Counted from the first letter of the stretch, positions 1-8,732 are shown. The stretch: DNA of 64,000 nt from CALLCD01 sp039196965 (GCA_039196965.1 JBCCUK010000009.1:57871-121870); one strand, 5' to 3'. Translations and numbers: made by a program. The notes: generated by a model from the sequence alone, not told the origin.

Positions 1-96
1 AACCTGCGGGACGGCGTCTTCAGCGATGGCGTGGGACGCGAACAGGGCTGGCGTTGCGATGAGAGCAGCGGCGGCAACAAGTGTGCGCAATTTCAT
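1..96 (-). CDS. Exported protein, N-terminal fragment
   Basis: Only the first 32 codons lie in the window; the rest runs off the left edge. The start ATG is preceded by a good AGGAG ribosome site. The translation is a textbook signal peptide: a basic MKLR start, an alanine/leucine-rich core, and a likely signal peptidase I site after AHAIA-type residues (HAIA followed by ED). The mature protein would be periplasmic or outer-membrane. No family can be assigned from so little sequence. The start and the export signal are seen directly; any function would be a guess. Confidence 0.7.
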   Translation of the reverse strand, partial: MKLRTLVAAAALIATPALFASHAIAEDAVPQV

Positions 97-218
97 TGGG
101 AACTCCTTTTGATGGGCAGGACCCCAGCGGCCTGCCGACAGCTCATGTGAGCGAGCCCACTACTTTCCGCTACCCACGAAAGCCTCACTCTCGGTAACGG
201 ATATGTCAGCGTCCCGAT

Positions 219-968
219 TTATTGCGTCAGTTCTCTAGCGGCCTTCTCAAGGGCGGCTACCCGCCGTTCGTCGCTCGGATGGGTTGAAAGGAACTCCGGA
301 ACTTTGCGTTTCTTCCCGGCATCCGAGTTATTCAGATTTCGCCAGAATTCTGCAGCTTCATTCGGATCATAACCTGCATCGGCGAGATATTTCAGGCCCT
401 CAAGATCTGCTTCCAGCTCATCATTTCGATTGAACGGATAAATCGTTCCGGCGGCCACAGCGCCGCCTGCAACCTCTCCGACAGATTCCAGTGCACCTAC
501 GCCTGTCACTGCGCCAGGCAATTTCGCAACGCCGATCAGCACGCCCGGGGCAAATCCTCTGCTCAGGCGTTCTTCAGCATGACGGAGGCGAACATGGGCA
601 ACCTCGTGCCCGATGATTGCCGCGAGCTGATCTTCGTTTTCAACATGTCCGACAAGACCGAAAAAAATGCCGATCTTGTTGTTAGGGAGCGCGAACGCAT
701 TCACCGTTTCTGGATCATCAAACAGCACTGTTTGCCATTCGGAAGGGTCCTCGCCAGCTGCGCGCAGTATGCGATCGCTTGTGATCGAGACAAGGCGCGT
801 TTGCGTCAGGTTGGTGCTTGGCGGTTTCGCTTCGAGAATGCTCTGCCATTCAGAATCTGCCGACTTCTGAATCTGACTCTCCGGTATCAGTCCACTGGAA
901 ACGCAGGCGGATAGCCCCAGCATGGCCAGGCTGATCAAGAGACCTCTTCCGATCGGAAATACGTTCAT
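219..968 (-). CDS. M48 family zinc metalloprotease lipoprotein
   Basis: A 249-residue M48-type peptidase, of the kind that degrades or handles misfolded outer-membrane proteins (compare LoiP and BepA). The N-terminus is a lipoprotein signal ending in the lipobox LSAC (Cys22), so the mature protein should be membrane-anchored in the periplasm. The zinc site HEVAH is at about residues 121-125, and the third ligand is probably in ELEAD at about 184-188; a HPSDERR motif typical of the family lies near 230. An in-frame GTG lies 21 codons upstream, but the ATG at 968 is chosen because it directly precedes the signal peptide and has an AAGGTG ribosome site. It lacks the TPR tail of BepA, so it resembles the short, single-domain members. 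The exact substrate is unknown. Confidence 0.88.
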   Translation of the reverse strand: MNVFPIGRGLLISLAMLGLSACVSSGLIPESQIQKSADSEWQSILEAKPPSTNLTQTRLVSITSDRILRAAGEDPSEWQTVLFDDPETVNAFALPNNKIGIFFGLVGHVENEDQLAAIIGHEVAHVRLRHAEERLSRGFAPGVLIGVAKLPGAVTGVGALESVGEVAGGAVAAGTIYPFNRNDELEADLEGLKYLADAGYDPNEAAEFWRNLNNSDAGKKRKVPEFLSTHPSDERRVAALEKAARELTQ

Positions 969-1064
969 CTGTCTCACCTTCTCGAAATTGCCCGGCTCAT
1001 ATGGATGCGCCAGGTCCGCAGATGAAATCACGTCCTAGAGAGTGAGGCGAGTGCTTCAGTTAGA

Positions 1065-1550
1065 TTATTCAACCTCTGAGCAGACGTTTTGCGGTGACCG
1101 CACACCAACCTCTGTGACCTTGCCGCTGGCGTTATCAACATCGAAATAAAAATCGCCATAGTCGTAACTCGTTTCAGACTGGCGATTGATGACGCAAATG
1201 GGCTGGCCAGCGCGGGATCTGGCGAAGATCTGTTCAACCCCCGGAGCAATTCCATCCGGGGTGCGAAAGCGGGTATCGGTTGCAATAATCCAGTAGACTT
1301 CATCGCTTGCGGCGACGGCGAGCCCATCAAAATTGTAACTTGTTGAGGCGGATCCTCTAAGTGGCGTCGTGCTCTGCGGATTGCCTTTCAGCGCGAGTAA
1401 CTGGCCAAGCGTCATACCGATTTCGACGTCGCCAATGCGCTCTCCCTTGACGATGACATCATCATTCAAGGTCAGCGGCCTTGGATTTGTTTCACAGGAT
1501 GCGAAAATAGTAGCGGCGGGAAGCGCGATTAGCGCGAGATACTTTTGCAC
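1065..1550 (-). CDS. Small lipoprotein, unknown function
   Basis: A 161-residue protein that I do not recognise. I start it at a GTG (1550) with an AAAGAGG ribosome site five bases upstream; the open frame extends further but without a better start. The N-terminus looks like a lipoprotein signal ending in FASC, with a slightly atypical phenylalanine at -3. The mature part has a stretch around residues 40-60 (GDVEIGMTLGQLLALKGNP) like the start of small periplasmic domains that pair a short beta strand with a helix, and two cysteines in the second half (PICVIN and NVCSE) that could form a disulfide. It lies between an M48 protease and an RNA methyltransferase gene, and may be co-transcribed with the latter. 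Confidence 0.7.
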   Translation of the reverse strand: MQKYLALIALPAATIFASCETNPRPLTLNDDVIVKGERIGDVEIGMTLGQLLALKGNPQSTTPLRGSASTSYNFDGLAVAASDEVYWIIATDTRFRTPDGIAPGVEQIFARSRAGQPICVINRQSETSYDYGDFYFDVDNASGKVTEVGVRSPQNVCSEVE

Positions 1551-1640
1551 GGGTGCCTCTTTTTCAAGTGCGCTCCCCAGCGATGACCCAACAACACCCG
1601 ATGATTGCGGCAATGTCCAGGCAGCACGCCCGAAACGCGA

Positions 1641-2441
1641 TTAATCGGGCGATCGGTAAAGATAGCTCAGCGCAATAGCCCCTGCCGTGGCGACATTGAT
1701 GCTGTCAAACCCTTCCGTCATGGAGATGCGAACCGGCTTTCCCTTCGCGAGTATATCATTGGAAAGCCCCGGACCTTCCGCGCCAAGAACGATGGCGACT
1801 TTATCGGGACGGTTTAGCCCATGAAGCGGAACCGCTCTGGCGCTTGGCGTCATGCACCAGATATCAAAGCCAGACCGTTCGAGTTGGGTGAGAATATCTG
1901 CCTCTGTTCCGTCATGGGCAAAGGGCAGGGTGAGCGCTGTGCCAGCCGATACTCTGATCGCTTTCCGGTAAAGCGGGTCGCAAGACCCCGCATCTAGGAG
2001 AATGGCTTCGCAGCCGAATGCGGCCGCATTTCGAAAACATGCGCCGACATTGTCGTGATTGGATAGACCCAGGAGGACAAGCACAGTTTGCGCCTCTGCT
2101 ATAACTGTCCCGATCTCGACTGGCTTCCCTTTCTTCCCGCAAGCGAGCACACCCCGATGTACAGGGAACCCGGCCACTTCATCCATCAGCGCCTGTTCGC
2201 CGACATAGACCGGCACTGCGTCGTCCAGATCTTCCAGTAGATATTGGAGCGGTGCGAGGCGTGTTTCGGTCAAGAACAGGCTTTCCGCCTCAAATCGTGA
2301 TCGGCGGATCAGGGCATCCAAAGTGACCTTCCCCTCAACAATAAACTGGCCGCCATGGCCGCGCATCAGGCCCCGCTCCCGGATGGAGACATAAGGCGCG
2401 AGCCTTGGATCATGGAGGTCGGAGACGGGAATGATCGCCAT
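1641..2441 (-). CDS. TrmH/SpoU family RNA 2'-O-methyltransferase
   Basis: A 266-residue SPOUT-class methyltransferase that would transfer a methyl group from S-adenosylmethionine to a ribose 2'-hydroxyl in tRNA or rRNA. All three SpoU motifs are visible: motif 1 (SNHDNVGACFRNA) at about 127-140 with its conserved Asn and Arg, motif 2 (VLGAEGPGLS) at about 218-227, and motif 3 (DSINVATAGAIAL) at about 246-258, which form the trefoil knot and cofactor site. The N-terminal 100 residues match the L30e-like substrate-binding region that RlmB-type enzymes carry. The RNA target cannot be told from sequence, so no gene symbol is given. The gene stands alone, divergent from the SdpR-like regulator. 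Confidence 0.9.
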   Translation of the reverse strand: MAIIPVSDLHDPRLAPYVSIRERGLMRGHGGQFIVEGKVTLDALIRRSRFEAESLFLTETRLAPLQYLLEDLDDAVPVYVGEQALMDEVAGFPVHRGVLACGKKGKPVEIGTVIAEAQTVLVLLGLSNHDNVGACFRNAAAFGCEAILLDAGSCDPLYRKAIRVSAGTALTLPFAHDGTEADILTQLERSGFDIWCMTPSARAVPLHGLNRPDKVAIVLGAEGPGLSNDILAKGKPVRISMTEGFDSINVATAGAIALSYLYRSPD

Positions 2442-2503
2442 GGGGCCTTAGAGCGTTTCTGGTCGCCTCCATCAATTCCTGAGTGCACGCCTCTTGATAT
2501 TAA

Positions 2504-2526
2504 TTAGCATAATTGCTAATTAGCAA
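2504..2526 (+). promoter_or_regulatory. Candidate operator of the SdpR-like repressor
   Basis: Three copies of the half-site TTAGCA/TGCTAA sit in a row: 2504-2509 direct, 2513-2519 inverted and 2520-2526 direct. The last two make a perfect 14-bp palindrome, TTGCTAATTAGCAA (2513-2526). The site ends two bases before the ATG of the ArsR-type gene, leaving no room for a ribosome-binding site. ArsR-family repressors typically bind such AT-rich palindromes in their own promoters, so autoregulation is the natural inference. CATAAT at 2508-2513 could be the -10 box. Confidence 0.6.
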
Positions 2527-2528
2527 AT

Positions 2529-2834
2529 ATGGAAATTAAAGCGCTTAAGGCACTTGCCCATCCGGTCCGCCGGCAAATCATGGAAGCGCTCCGCTCCGGG
2601 GCGAAGACGTCCGGTGAACTGGCAGATCTATTCGACGCGAGCTGGCCGACAGTGTCGCGCCACCTTGCAACGTTGAAAGAGGCGGATCTGATCACCGCTG
2701 AGCGGCGGGCGACGTCTATTCTCTATCGGGCAAACACAAGTGTTCTGGAGGATGCGGCGGCGGCCGTGCTGGCATTGATCAGGGCCGACGATGGCAATGA
2801 TCTGGATGACGATATGAAGGAGGCAGCGGAATGA
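2529..2834 (+). CDS. ArsR-family repressor, SdpR-like
   Basis: A 101-residue winged-helix regulator. The opening residues MEIKALKALAHPVRRQIMEAL and the recognition helix region WPTVSRHLATLKEADLI are typical of the SdpR subgroup of ArsR regulators. No metal-binding cysteine pair is present, so it is probably not a metal sensor. In Bacillus subtilis SdpR represses itself and the membrane protein SdpI, and is sequestered at the membrane when SdpI binds the SdpC toxin. The same gene pair is seen here: the stop codon overlaps the next start in ATGA, which implies coupled translation. No ribosome site precedes the ATG, so the transcript may be leaderless. No sdpA, sdpB or sdpC-like gene is nearby. 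Confidence 0.88.
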   Translation: MEIKALKALAHPVRRQIMEALRSGAKTSGELADLFDASWPTVSRHLATLKEADLITAERRATSILYRANTSVLEDAAAAVLALIRADDGNDLDDDMKEAAE

Positions 2835-3532
2835 AGGCGGTTAGAATTCGTGGGTTGATGATCACGCTGATCGGTCTGGTTGTAACAGGAGCGGTTGCGC
2901 TCATTGCGCCGGGATACTTCGAAGAGGGTGCACAGGTGCCGGTCCACTGGGGCATAAACGGGCCCGACCGCTTTGCTGATGCGTCAACAGCCAGCCTCTA
3001 TTTGTGGATTGTGCCGGGAGCCTGCGTGTTTGCAGGGATGCTTTTCGCCGGCATGCCGTCCCTTGAGCCTTTCCGGGAAAATCTCGATCGCAGCATTAAG
3101 GCCTATAATGCAGTCTGGGTCGGCGTGACCGCGCTGCTCATTTTCGTCCAGATCGGGATTGCAGCAAGTATGACTGGCCACTTTGTGCCGGGAGAAGAGT
3201 TCCCCCGCGCGATTCTCGCCGCAGTTGGTCTGTTCTTCATAGTGATCGGCAATTACATGCCGAAAACGCGGGCTAATTTTATTTTCGGCATTCGCACCCC
3301 GTGGACCCTGACAAGCGATACGGCCTGGGAGAAAACCCATCGCCTCGGCGGCAGACTGTTCATTCTTGCCGGCCTGTTGGCGATCGCCCTGTCCGGCATC
3401 GCTCCGATAGAGATGATGGTTTGGCTCTTCATCGGCATTCTATTGCCGTTAATCAGTATACTGTTTGTATATTCGTTCTTCGCCTGGAAATCCGCGACCG
3501 ACCGGATGGGATCATCGGATTATATTGTCTAG
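2831..3532 (+). CDS. SdpI-family membrane protein (DUF1648)
   Basis: A 233-residue integral membrane protein with about six predicted hydrophobic segments. Residues 35-50 (VPVHWGINGPDRFA) are the DUF1648 signature, and residues 138-170 (GNYMPKTRANFIFGIRTPW and the following WEKTHRLGGR) are the SdpI signature. In Bacillus SdpI gives immunity to the SdpC toxin and pulls the SdpR repressor to the membrane. Most proteobacterial copies lack the toxin genes, as here, so a broader role in sensing envelope stress or foreign toxins is an inference. It is translationally coupled to the repressor gene and shares its CTAG stop with the convergent RidA-like gene. Confidence 0.88.
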   Translation: MKAVRIRGLMITLIGLVVTGAVALIAPGYFEEGAQVPVHWGINGPDRFADASTASLYLWIVPGACVFAGMLFAGMPSLEPFRENLDRSIKAYNAVWVGVTALLIFVQIGIAASMTGHFVPGEEFPRAILAAVGLFFIVIGNYMPKTRANFIFGIRTPWTLTSDTAWEKTHRLGGRLFILAGLLAIALSGIAPIEMMVWLFIGILLPLISILFVYSFFAWKSATDRMGSSDYIV

Positions 3533-3996
3533 CGGTTGCCATGACCGACGCGGCCGGTGCACTCGATCTCGATCAGGGCATCGGCAGCCAGCCCTGACAC
3601 GGCCACCGTTGTTCTCGCTGGCGGCGTGTCCGGAAAGAATGTCCGATAGGCGGCATTCATTTCACTGAAGTCGGCAATATCCGCGAGGAATACCTGACAT
3701 CTGACGAGATCGGCATGGCCCGCGCCGACAGTGGCCAGTGTTGCGCCAATATTTTCCATCGTCTGGGTCGTCTGCGCGCTAATTCCGCCCTCAGGATAAT
3801 CCCGTGTGCCTGGCACAAAGCCGAGATGTCCTGCCAGATAGATTGTGTCTCCGGAGACAATCACCGATGAATAGGGTGGACCTTCAGCTTGCGGACGGGG
3901 CTCAGGCGGCGCGACAGCCGTCTGAGGCACGCTTGTTTGGGCGCAGGCAGGAAGGGCAATGGATAGGGCGAGGGCGGCAGAAAGACATCTGATCAT
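3529..3996 (-). CDS. RidA/YjgF-like protein with export signal
   Basis: A 155-residue Rid-family protein. Cytosolic RidA hydrolyses reactive enamines and imines made by PLP enzymes. The Rid fold is recognisable from about residue 40 onwards, ending in PPARTTVAVSGLAADALIE; the arginine (about 128) and the following acidic residues (IEIE, about 141-144) match the residues that hold the carboxylate of the imine in RidA. What is unusual is the N-terminus: MIRCLSAALALSIALPACAQ is a secretion signal, either cut after ACA or used as a lipobox (LPAC). A proline-rich linker (about 21-40) follows. A periplasmic site would separate it from the usual substrates, so its reaction is uncertain. Confidence 0.82.
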   Translation of the reverse strand: MIRCLSAALALSIALPACAQTSVPQTAVAPPEPRPQAEGPPYSSVIVSGDTIYLAGHLGFVPGTRDYPEGGISAQTTQTMENIGATLATVGAGHADLVRCQVFLADIADFSEMNAAYRTFFPDTPPARTTVAVSGLAADALIEIECTGRVGHGNR

Positions 3997-4039
3997 GTCA
4001 GAGATGTCTCACGCTGCACCGGCTCCGGCAAGGAAAACT

Positions 4040-4927
4040 CTATCCCCGCATCGGCAGGCCTTGCTCCTTGGCCATGCGCACCATGGCCTTTTGCAGCTTC
4101 TCGAATGCGCGGACCTCGATCTGGCGGATACGTTCGCGCGAGACCTTGTAGACCTCTGACAGTTCTTCCAGTGTCTTTGGTTCGTCGGTCAGGCGGCGCT
4201 CCTGGAGGATATGCTGCTCGCGCTCATTGAGGTCGGCCATGGCGGCCTGCAACAGCTCCATGCGCGCGCCGAATTCCTGACTATCGGCAAAGTTTGCAGC
4301 CTGGTTCGGCTCTTCGTCGGCGAGCCAGTCCTGCCACTCCATGTCGCCTTCCTGGCCCATGGGGACGTTCAGCGATGCGTCGGAGCCGGACATTCGCCCA
4401 TTCATGGAGCGCACTTCGTCTTCGGAGACGTTCAGCCGATCGGCGATTTCTGTCACCTGATCCGGTGTCAGATCGCCCTGTTCCAGCGCGTTGATCTCGC
4501 CTTTGATGCGGCGGAGGTTGAAGAACAGTTTCTTCTGCGCCGCCGTCGTGCCGAGCTTCACAAGGCTCCAGCTGCGCAGGATGTATTCCTGAATAGAGGC
4601 CCGAATCCACCACATAGCGTAGGTGGCGAGACGGAAGCCCTTATCCGGGTCGAATTTTTTGACCGATTGCATCAGACCAACATTGCCCTCAGAGATCACC
4701 TCGGCCATCGGCAGGCCATAGCCGCGATATCCCATCGCAATCTTGGCAACGAGGCGCAGGTGTGACGTCACCATCTTTTCGGCGGCGTCAGAGTCGCCGT
4801 GCTCCTGCCAACGTTTGGCGAGCATGAACTCTTCTTCCTTCGCCAACATGGGGAATTTGCGAATTTCACTTAGATAACGTGAGAGGCCCTGTTCCGGGCT
4901 TAATGCTAATGCGCGTGTCTCGGCCAT
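4040..4927 (-). CDS. rpoH: RNA polymerase sigma factor RpoH (sigma-32)
   Basis: A 295-residue heat-shock sigma factor that directs RNA polymerase to chaperone and protease promoters. Region 2 (SHLRLVAKIAMGYRGYGLP and FRLATYAMWWIRASIQEYI) and region 4.2 (VSRERIRQIEVRAFEKLQ) are clear, and the RpoH box QKKLFFNLRR between regions 2 and 3 marks it as sigma-32 and not RpoD. The frame is open for 27 codons upstream, but the ATG at 4927 has a strong AAGGAGG ribosome site and gives the usual length. It is transcribed alone. Temperature control by mRNA folding of the leader is known for some rpoH genes, but I did not detect a clear thermosensor. Confidence 0.97.
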   Translation of the reverse strand: MAETRALALSPEQGLSRYLSEIRKFPMLAKEEEFMLAKRWQEHGDSDAAEKMVTSHLRLVAKIAMGYRGYGLPMAEVISEGNVGLMQSVKKFDPDKGFRLATYAMWWIRASIQEYILRSWSLVKLGTTAAQKKLFFNLRRIKGEINALEQGDLTPDQVTEIADRLNVSEDEVRSMNGRMSGSDASLNVPMGQEGDMEWQDWLADEEPNQAANFADSQEFGARMELLQAAMADLNEREQHILQERRLTDEPKTLEELSEVYKVSRERIRQIEVRAFEKLQKAMVRMAKEQGLPMRG

Positions 4928-5203
4928 ATTCGGCCTCCTTCTCGAATTTGCCAGGCCCGCGTTGCGGCACTTGGCGCAGCCATATTGGGCCGTAATCCGC
5001 AATTCCACTCGGTGGCAATTTTGTCACAGCCAATTTTTGGTGAGGATAAGTATCCCTCGCCCTCGTGTCATAAATAAGATCCTCGGCGATCTGTTTGAAG
5101 GGGTGGTTCACGCATCTGTGTAGTAAAGGTAGAAAATTATATTATAAACAATGTATTGTATGGCTGCGCTTGAACCCTGTGAAAGACCTTGTAAACCCGC
5201 GAT

Positions 5204-6175
5204 ATGAAAATCCTTGTTACTGGATCGTCTGGCTGGCTGGGGAGGTTTCTGATTCCGCTGCTGTGGGAAGCTGGCCAAGAGCCGTATGGTGTCGATATTG
5301 TCGCTTCTGACTTCACCGATAGCGTTCTGAACATAGCGGACGCTGACCTTGTTCAGGATCTTTTCCGCGAACATGACTTTGACGGTGTCATCCATGCCGC
5401 CGCGTTGCACAAGCCGGATATCGTTCGATACCCGGAACAGACCTTTGTTGACGTTAACGTCACCGGCACCCTGAATCTTTTAAAGGCGGCTTCAGAGCGA
5501 GGGGTTACACGATTTGTCTTCACATCGACGACATCCTTAATGATCAGTCAGAGCATTCGCGACGGCCGCGGCGAAGAAGCCATCTGGCTTGATGAGGACC
5601 ATCGTCCCCTGGAGCCGCGCAACATTTACGGGGTCACCAAACTCGCTGCCGAAAGCCTGTTTCGGATGTATCATATTGTGCACGGACTGAACGTTGTTGT
5701 TCTGCGCACGTCGCGCTTCTTTCCTGAAGAAGACGACACGATCGCAGGGGTTCCTGGCCCGAATCTCAAAGCCAATGAATTGCTGAACCGACGTGCCACC
5801 GTAGGCGACATGGCTAGGGCACATCTGACAGCTTTGGACTGCGCTCCTGACATCGGTTTCGGGCTTTACATCGTCTCAGCCCCGACACCTTTCCAAAGAG
5901 AGCATACGCCTGGACTAAAACAGAATGCGTCGGCGATTGTTGCTGATCTCTTTCCAGATGCACCGGAGCTCTACGCGGCCAACAAATGGAAGTTGCCGGA
6001 TCGGATCGACCGGATCTATGACGGCACGCGGATCAGCCGCGACCTGGGATTCGAATACGATACGACATTTACCGATGTCCTGGATGCTTTGCGGGATGGC
6101 TACGACCTGCCCATAGCCCATGACCCAGCCTATACATCTCCGATCACGGACAAGCGTGCACTGCGGGCCAATTAG
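5204..6175 (+). CDS. NAD-dependent epimerase/dehydratase (extended SDR)
   Basis: A 323-residue extended short-chain dehydrogenase of the kind that acts on nucleotide sugars. The Rossmann motif GSSGWLG is at residues 8-14 and the catalytic tyrosine and lysine are in YGVTK (about 145-149), with the catalytic serine/threonine region TSTTS near 107-111. After the fold the middle section differs from GalE and RmlB, so the substrate cannot be named. The gene is preceded by an AT-rich stretch (5124-5163) containing ACAATGTATTGT, a small inverted repeat that could be part of its promoter, and has only a weak ribosome site. It stands alone, facing the M20 peptidase gene. Confidence 0.85.
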   Translation: MKILVTGSSGWLGRFLIPLLWEAGQEPYGVDIVASDFTDSVLNIADADLVQDLFREHDFDGVIHAAALHKPDIVRYPEQTFVDVNVTGTLNLLKAASERGVTRFVFTSTTSLMISQSIRDGRGEEAIWLDEDHRPLEPRNIYGVTKLAAESLFRMYHIVHGLNVVVLRTSRFFPEEDDTIAGVPGPNLKANELLNRRATVGDMARAHLTALDCAPDIGFGLYIVSAPTPFQREHTPGLKQNASAIVADLFPDAPELYAANKWKLPDRIDRIYDGTRISRDLGFEYDTTFTDVLDALRDGYDLPIAHDPAYTSPITDKRALRAN

Positions 6176-6202
6176 CGTCAGCTCGTCATTGCGCTTGCTT
6201 CG

Positions 6203-7504
6203 CTATTCCCGAAGCAGATCCCCGATCAGCAATGCCGCCCGGCGCGTTGCGTCTTTCATTGATGCGATCTCCATATATTCGCCGGGGGAGTGGGCTCCGC
6301 GTCCGTCTACACCGAGGCCGTCCATGGACGTCACATAGGGCGCGATGAAGCTGATATCGGCAGCGCCGCGACGCTCAGGCGGATAGGGTTTTGCGGGATC
6401 GATTCCGAGACGGGTGTGAACGGCATTCAACTTGTCCAGCAGCTCCAGATTGGCCTCCGTCTCCTCCATGGCGGGGTATCGGTCTTCGAAGAAGATCTCC
6501 GCCTCGGTGAGCGGCAGACTATCCTCCACGATGGCGCGCATTCTGTCCCGTGCGTCTTCCAGCTGATTATCGTTCAGGAACCTTAAGCCGCCATAGACGA
6601 TGGATTTCTGGGCAACGACATTTGTCTTTCCATAAATAGACTGGGAGGAGTAGCTGTTGCCTTCGTTGACAATTGTGCCCCCCGCGAGAACGCCCGGATT
6701 AAACGTCAAGCCAAACGGCCCGCGCACTTCGCCATAAAATCGGTTCAGGATCCGGGCCATCTCAAAGACCGCGCCCGCTCCCACTCGATCGGAAAACATG
6801 CCTGACGAATGGGCCTGCGGCGCTGATGTTTCCACACGCCAGTTCGATGAGCCGCGACGGCCCGTAACCGCCCACTCATTGCTGCCGCCCTCAAAGTTCA
6901 GGGCCACATCGGCTGCTTTTCCCGCCGCGATCAGGTCCTTCCGCGAGAGCTCCAGTGGCGACCCGGCTGATTCTTCGTCGCCTGTTAAGAACACCGTGAC
7001 CTTGCCTGCCTCTGGCAAGTCTTCCTCGATGAGCGCTTTCATGGCGTACAAAATGACGGCGTTGCCGCCCTTCATGTCCGAAATACCGGGTCCGCGGGCA
7101 AGGTCCCCATCGCGTTCAAATGTTTGAAAAGGGCTGAATCTCTCGAACACTGTGTCGATATGACCAATCAGTAGAATATGCGGTCCCGGACCGAATTCCC
7201 GCGTCGCGACGAAATGGCCGCCGCGCTTCATCTCCTCCGGCATATCGATCCATCTTGTCTCGAAGCCGATATCCTCAAACCCGACTCTGTAAAGCTCTCC
7301 TGCCGCTTTTACGCCTTCGACATTCAGCGTGCCTGAGTTCTGGTTCACTGTGTCTTCAAGGAATTCAAGCTGGGCATCGAAGTTTTGATCAATAGCCTCC
7401 AGGATCCGGGTATCCTCAGCGATCGCCGGTAGGGAAAAGACAGCCATTACCCCGCTCCATGCCGCCAGATATTGACGGGTTACAGTCCAGGCGCGAGTGA
7501 TCAT
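6203..7504 (-). CDS. Exported M20-family metallopeptidase (glutamate carboxypeptidase-like)
   Basis: A 433-residue secreted M20 peptidase resembling carboxypeptidase G2, which removes C-terminal glutamate from peptides or folates. An N-terminal signal peptide ends near PAIAE (residue 30). The di-zinc site is laid out as in the family: HID in GHIDTVF (about 114-120), the bridging aspartate in GISDMKGG (about 140-147), the catalytic glutamate pair in GDEESAG (about 175-181), and a downstream EGG (about 205). The dimerisation domain follows (about 210-330), with a histidine in AHSSG. The organism probably uses it in the periplasm to trim peptides for uptake. Exact specificity is unknown. Confidence 0.9.
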   Translation of the reverse strand: MITRAWTVTRQYLAAWSGVMAVFSLPAIAEDTRILEAIDQNFDAQLEFLEDTVNQNSGTLNVEGVKAAGELYRVGFEDIGFETRWIDMPEEMKRGGHFVATREFGPGPHILLIGHIDTVFERFSPFQTFERDGDLARGPGISDMKGGNAVILYAMKALIEEDLPEAGKVTVFLTGDEESAGSPLELSRKDLIAAGKAADVALNFEGGSNEWAVTGRRGSSNWRVETSAPQAHSSGMFSDRVGAGAVFEMARILNRFYGEVRGPFGLTFNPGVLAGGTIVNEGNSYSSQSIYGKTNVVAQKSIVYGGLRFLNDNQLEDARDRMRAIVEDSLPLTEAEIFFEDRYPAMEETEANLELLDKLNAVHTRLGIDPAKPYPPERRGAADISFIAPYVTSMDGLGVDGRGAHSPGEYMEIASMKDATRRAALLIGDLLRE

Positions 7505-7583
7505 ATAGAATCTCCAAAATTCGATTATTGAGACCGTAAAGCGAGCGGGTGCCGATGCAAGTGTCGCAGATGAGGACCCAAAC

Positions 7584-8732
7584 TTGCATCAGATCGTGAA
7601 ATTATGGCCATATTCAACGCGTAAACGTAACGCTACACCGGGGAGTAGTTTGCAGGACGAGCTGGAAATTGTTGGAACCGCAGCCGCAGGTGCGGTCGCA
7701 AGGGACATCGATGGGGATGGCTTCCTGGATGGGCCGTGCCCAAATTGCGGCGTGCTTCTGGATGGCGAATACTGCTCAAGCTGCGGTCAGAGCGCTAAGG
7801 ACCTTCAGCAGCCGATTTTTACGCTACTCAAGGATATTTTCGATTCGGTTTTGTCTATTGATGGCCGGGCGTGGAAGACCATTCCTGCCCTCCTTTTTCG
7901 ACCCGGCCATGTCACCCGATCTTACATAGATGGCAAGCGCGCCCGTTATGTTCCGCCGTTCCGATTGTTCCTGCTTTCGTCCGTCGCGTTCTTTCTCCTG
8001 ATTTTTGGTATGGTGGAGCGTACTGGCTTTCTGGACGGCGACGACATTATCGGCGGAAACGGGGCGAGGGAGGCAATTGCCGACATCCAGATCGAAGGTG
8101 AGCGGCTCGGCAGACGTGACGGCTTCGATGATATTTTCAGTGAAGACGGCTCATTGGATATGGACGAGGTTGTCGATTTCCTAGCGGACCTATCGGAGGA
8201 TGTGGACGATTTTCCACCGGAAGAGCAGGCCGAGATGGTGGAAGTAATTAAAGGAATGGAACGGGTCTCCGCCAGCCGTCAGGAGATATTCAATGCTGTT
8301 CAGATCTGGGCTCCCAGGGTGAGTTTCCTTCTGGTCCCGTTCAATATTGTAATACTGACGCTGCTACATTTCTGGATACGCCGCATCTATATTTACAATC
8401 ATGTTGTTGTGGCGCTGCATATGCAGACATTTCTCTATCTTGCCGCGAGTCTCGCAATTCTATTGTCAAATGCGAGCCCGGGATGGGCATGGTCGATCTT
8501 CGGCATCTCAATCCCAATCTATTTTTATCGCATCATGCGTAAGAGTTATGATACGGGACGGATTCTGACTGTTTTCAGAACATTTATGCTTCTTGTGCTG
8601 AGCATCGTCAGCCTGTCGCTCGTCATCGCTGCCGTGGCTGTTCTGGGGGCAAATGAAGCTGGGCTTGTCGATTGGAGTACTCTGTCTTTCGGAGAGGATG
8701 ATAACTTCATCTCCGTAAATCCGGCTTCCTAG
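7584..8732 (+). CDS. DUF3667 zinc-ribbon membrane protein
   Basis: A membrane protein of up to 382 residues with the DUF3667 layout: a short zinc ribbon (CPNC and CSSC, about residues 52-67) followed by the block SVLSIDGRAWKTIPALLFRPG and then YIDGKRARYVPPFRLFL, which define the family. At least four hydrophobic segments follow, one at about 130-145 and three in the last 130 residues; between them lies an acidic region (about 150-225). The function of DUF3667 is unknown. The frame opens at a TTG (7584) with no clear ribosome site; a second TTG at 7650 has GGGGAG four bases upstream and may be the real start, giving 360 residues. Its CTAG stop is shared with the convergent DUF971 gene. Confidence 0.82.
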   Translation: MHQIVKLWPYSTRKRNATPGSSLQDELEIVGTAAAGAVARDIDGDGFLDGPCPNCGVLLDGEYCSSCGQSAKDLQQPIFTLLKDIFDSVLSIDGRAWKTIPALLFRPGHVTRSYIDGKRARYVPPFRLFLLSSVAFFLLIFGMVERTGFLDGDDIIGGNGAREAIADIQIEGERLGRRDGFDDIFSEDGSLDMDEVVDFLADLSEDVDDFPPEEQAEMVEVIKGMERVSASRQEIFNAVQIWAPRVSFLLVPFNIVILTLLHFWIRRIYIYNHVVVALHMQTFLYLAASLAILLSNASPGWAWSIFGISIPIYFYRIMRKSYDTGRILTVFRTFMLLVLSIVSLSLVIAAVAVLGANEAGLVDWSTLSFGEDDNFISVNPAS

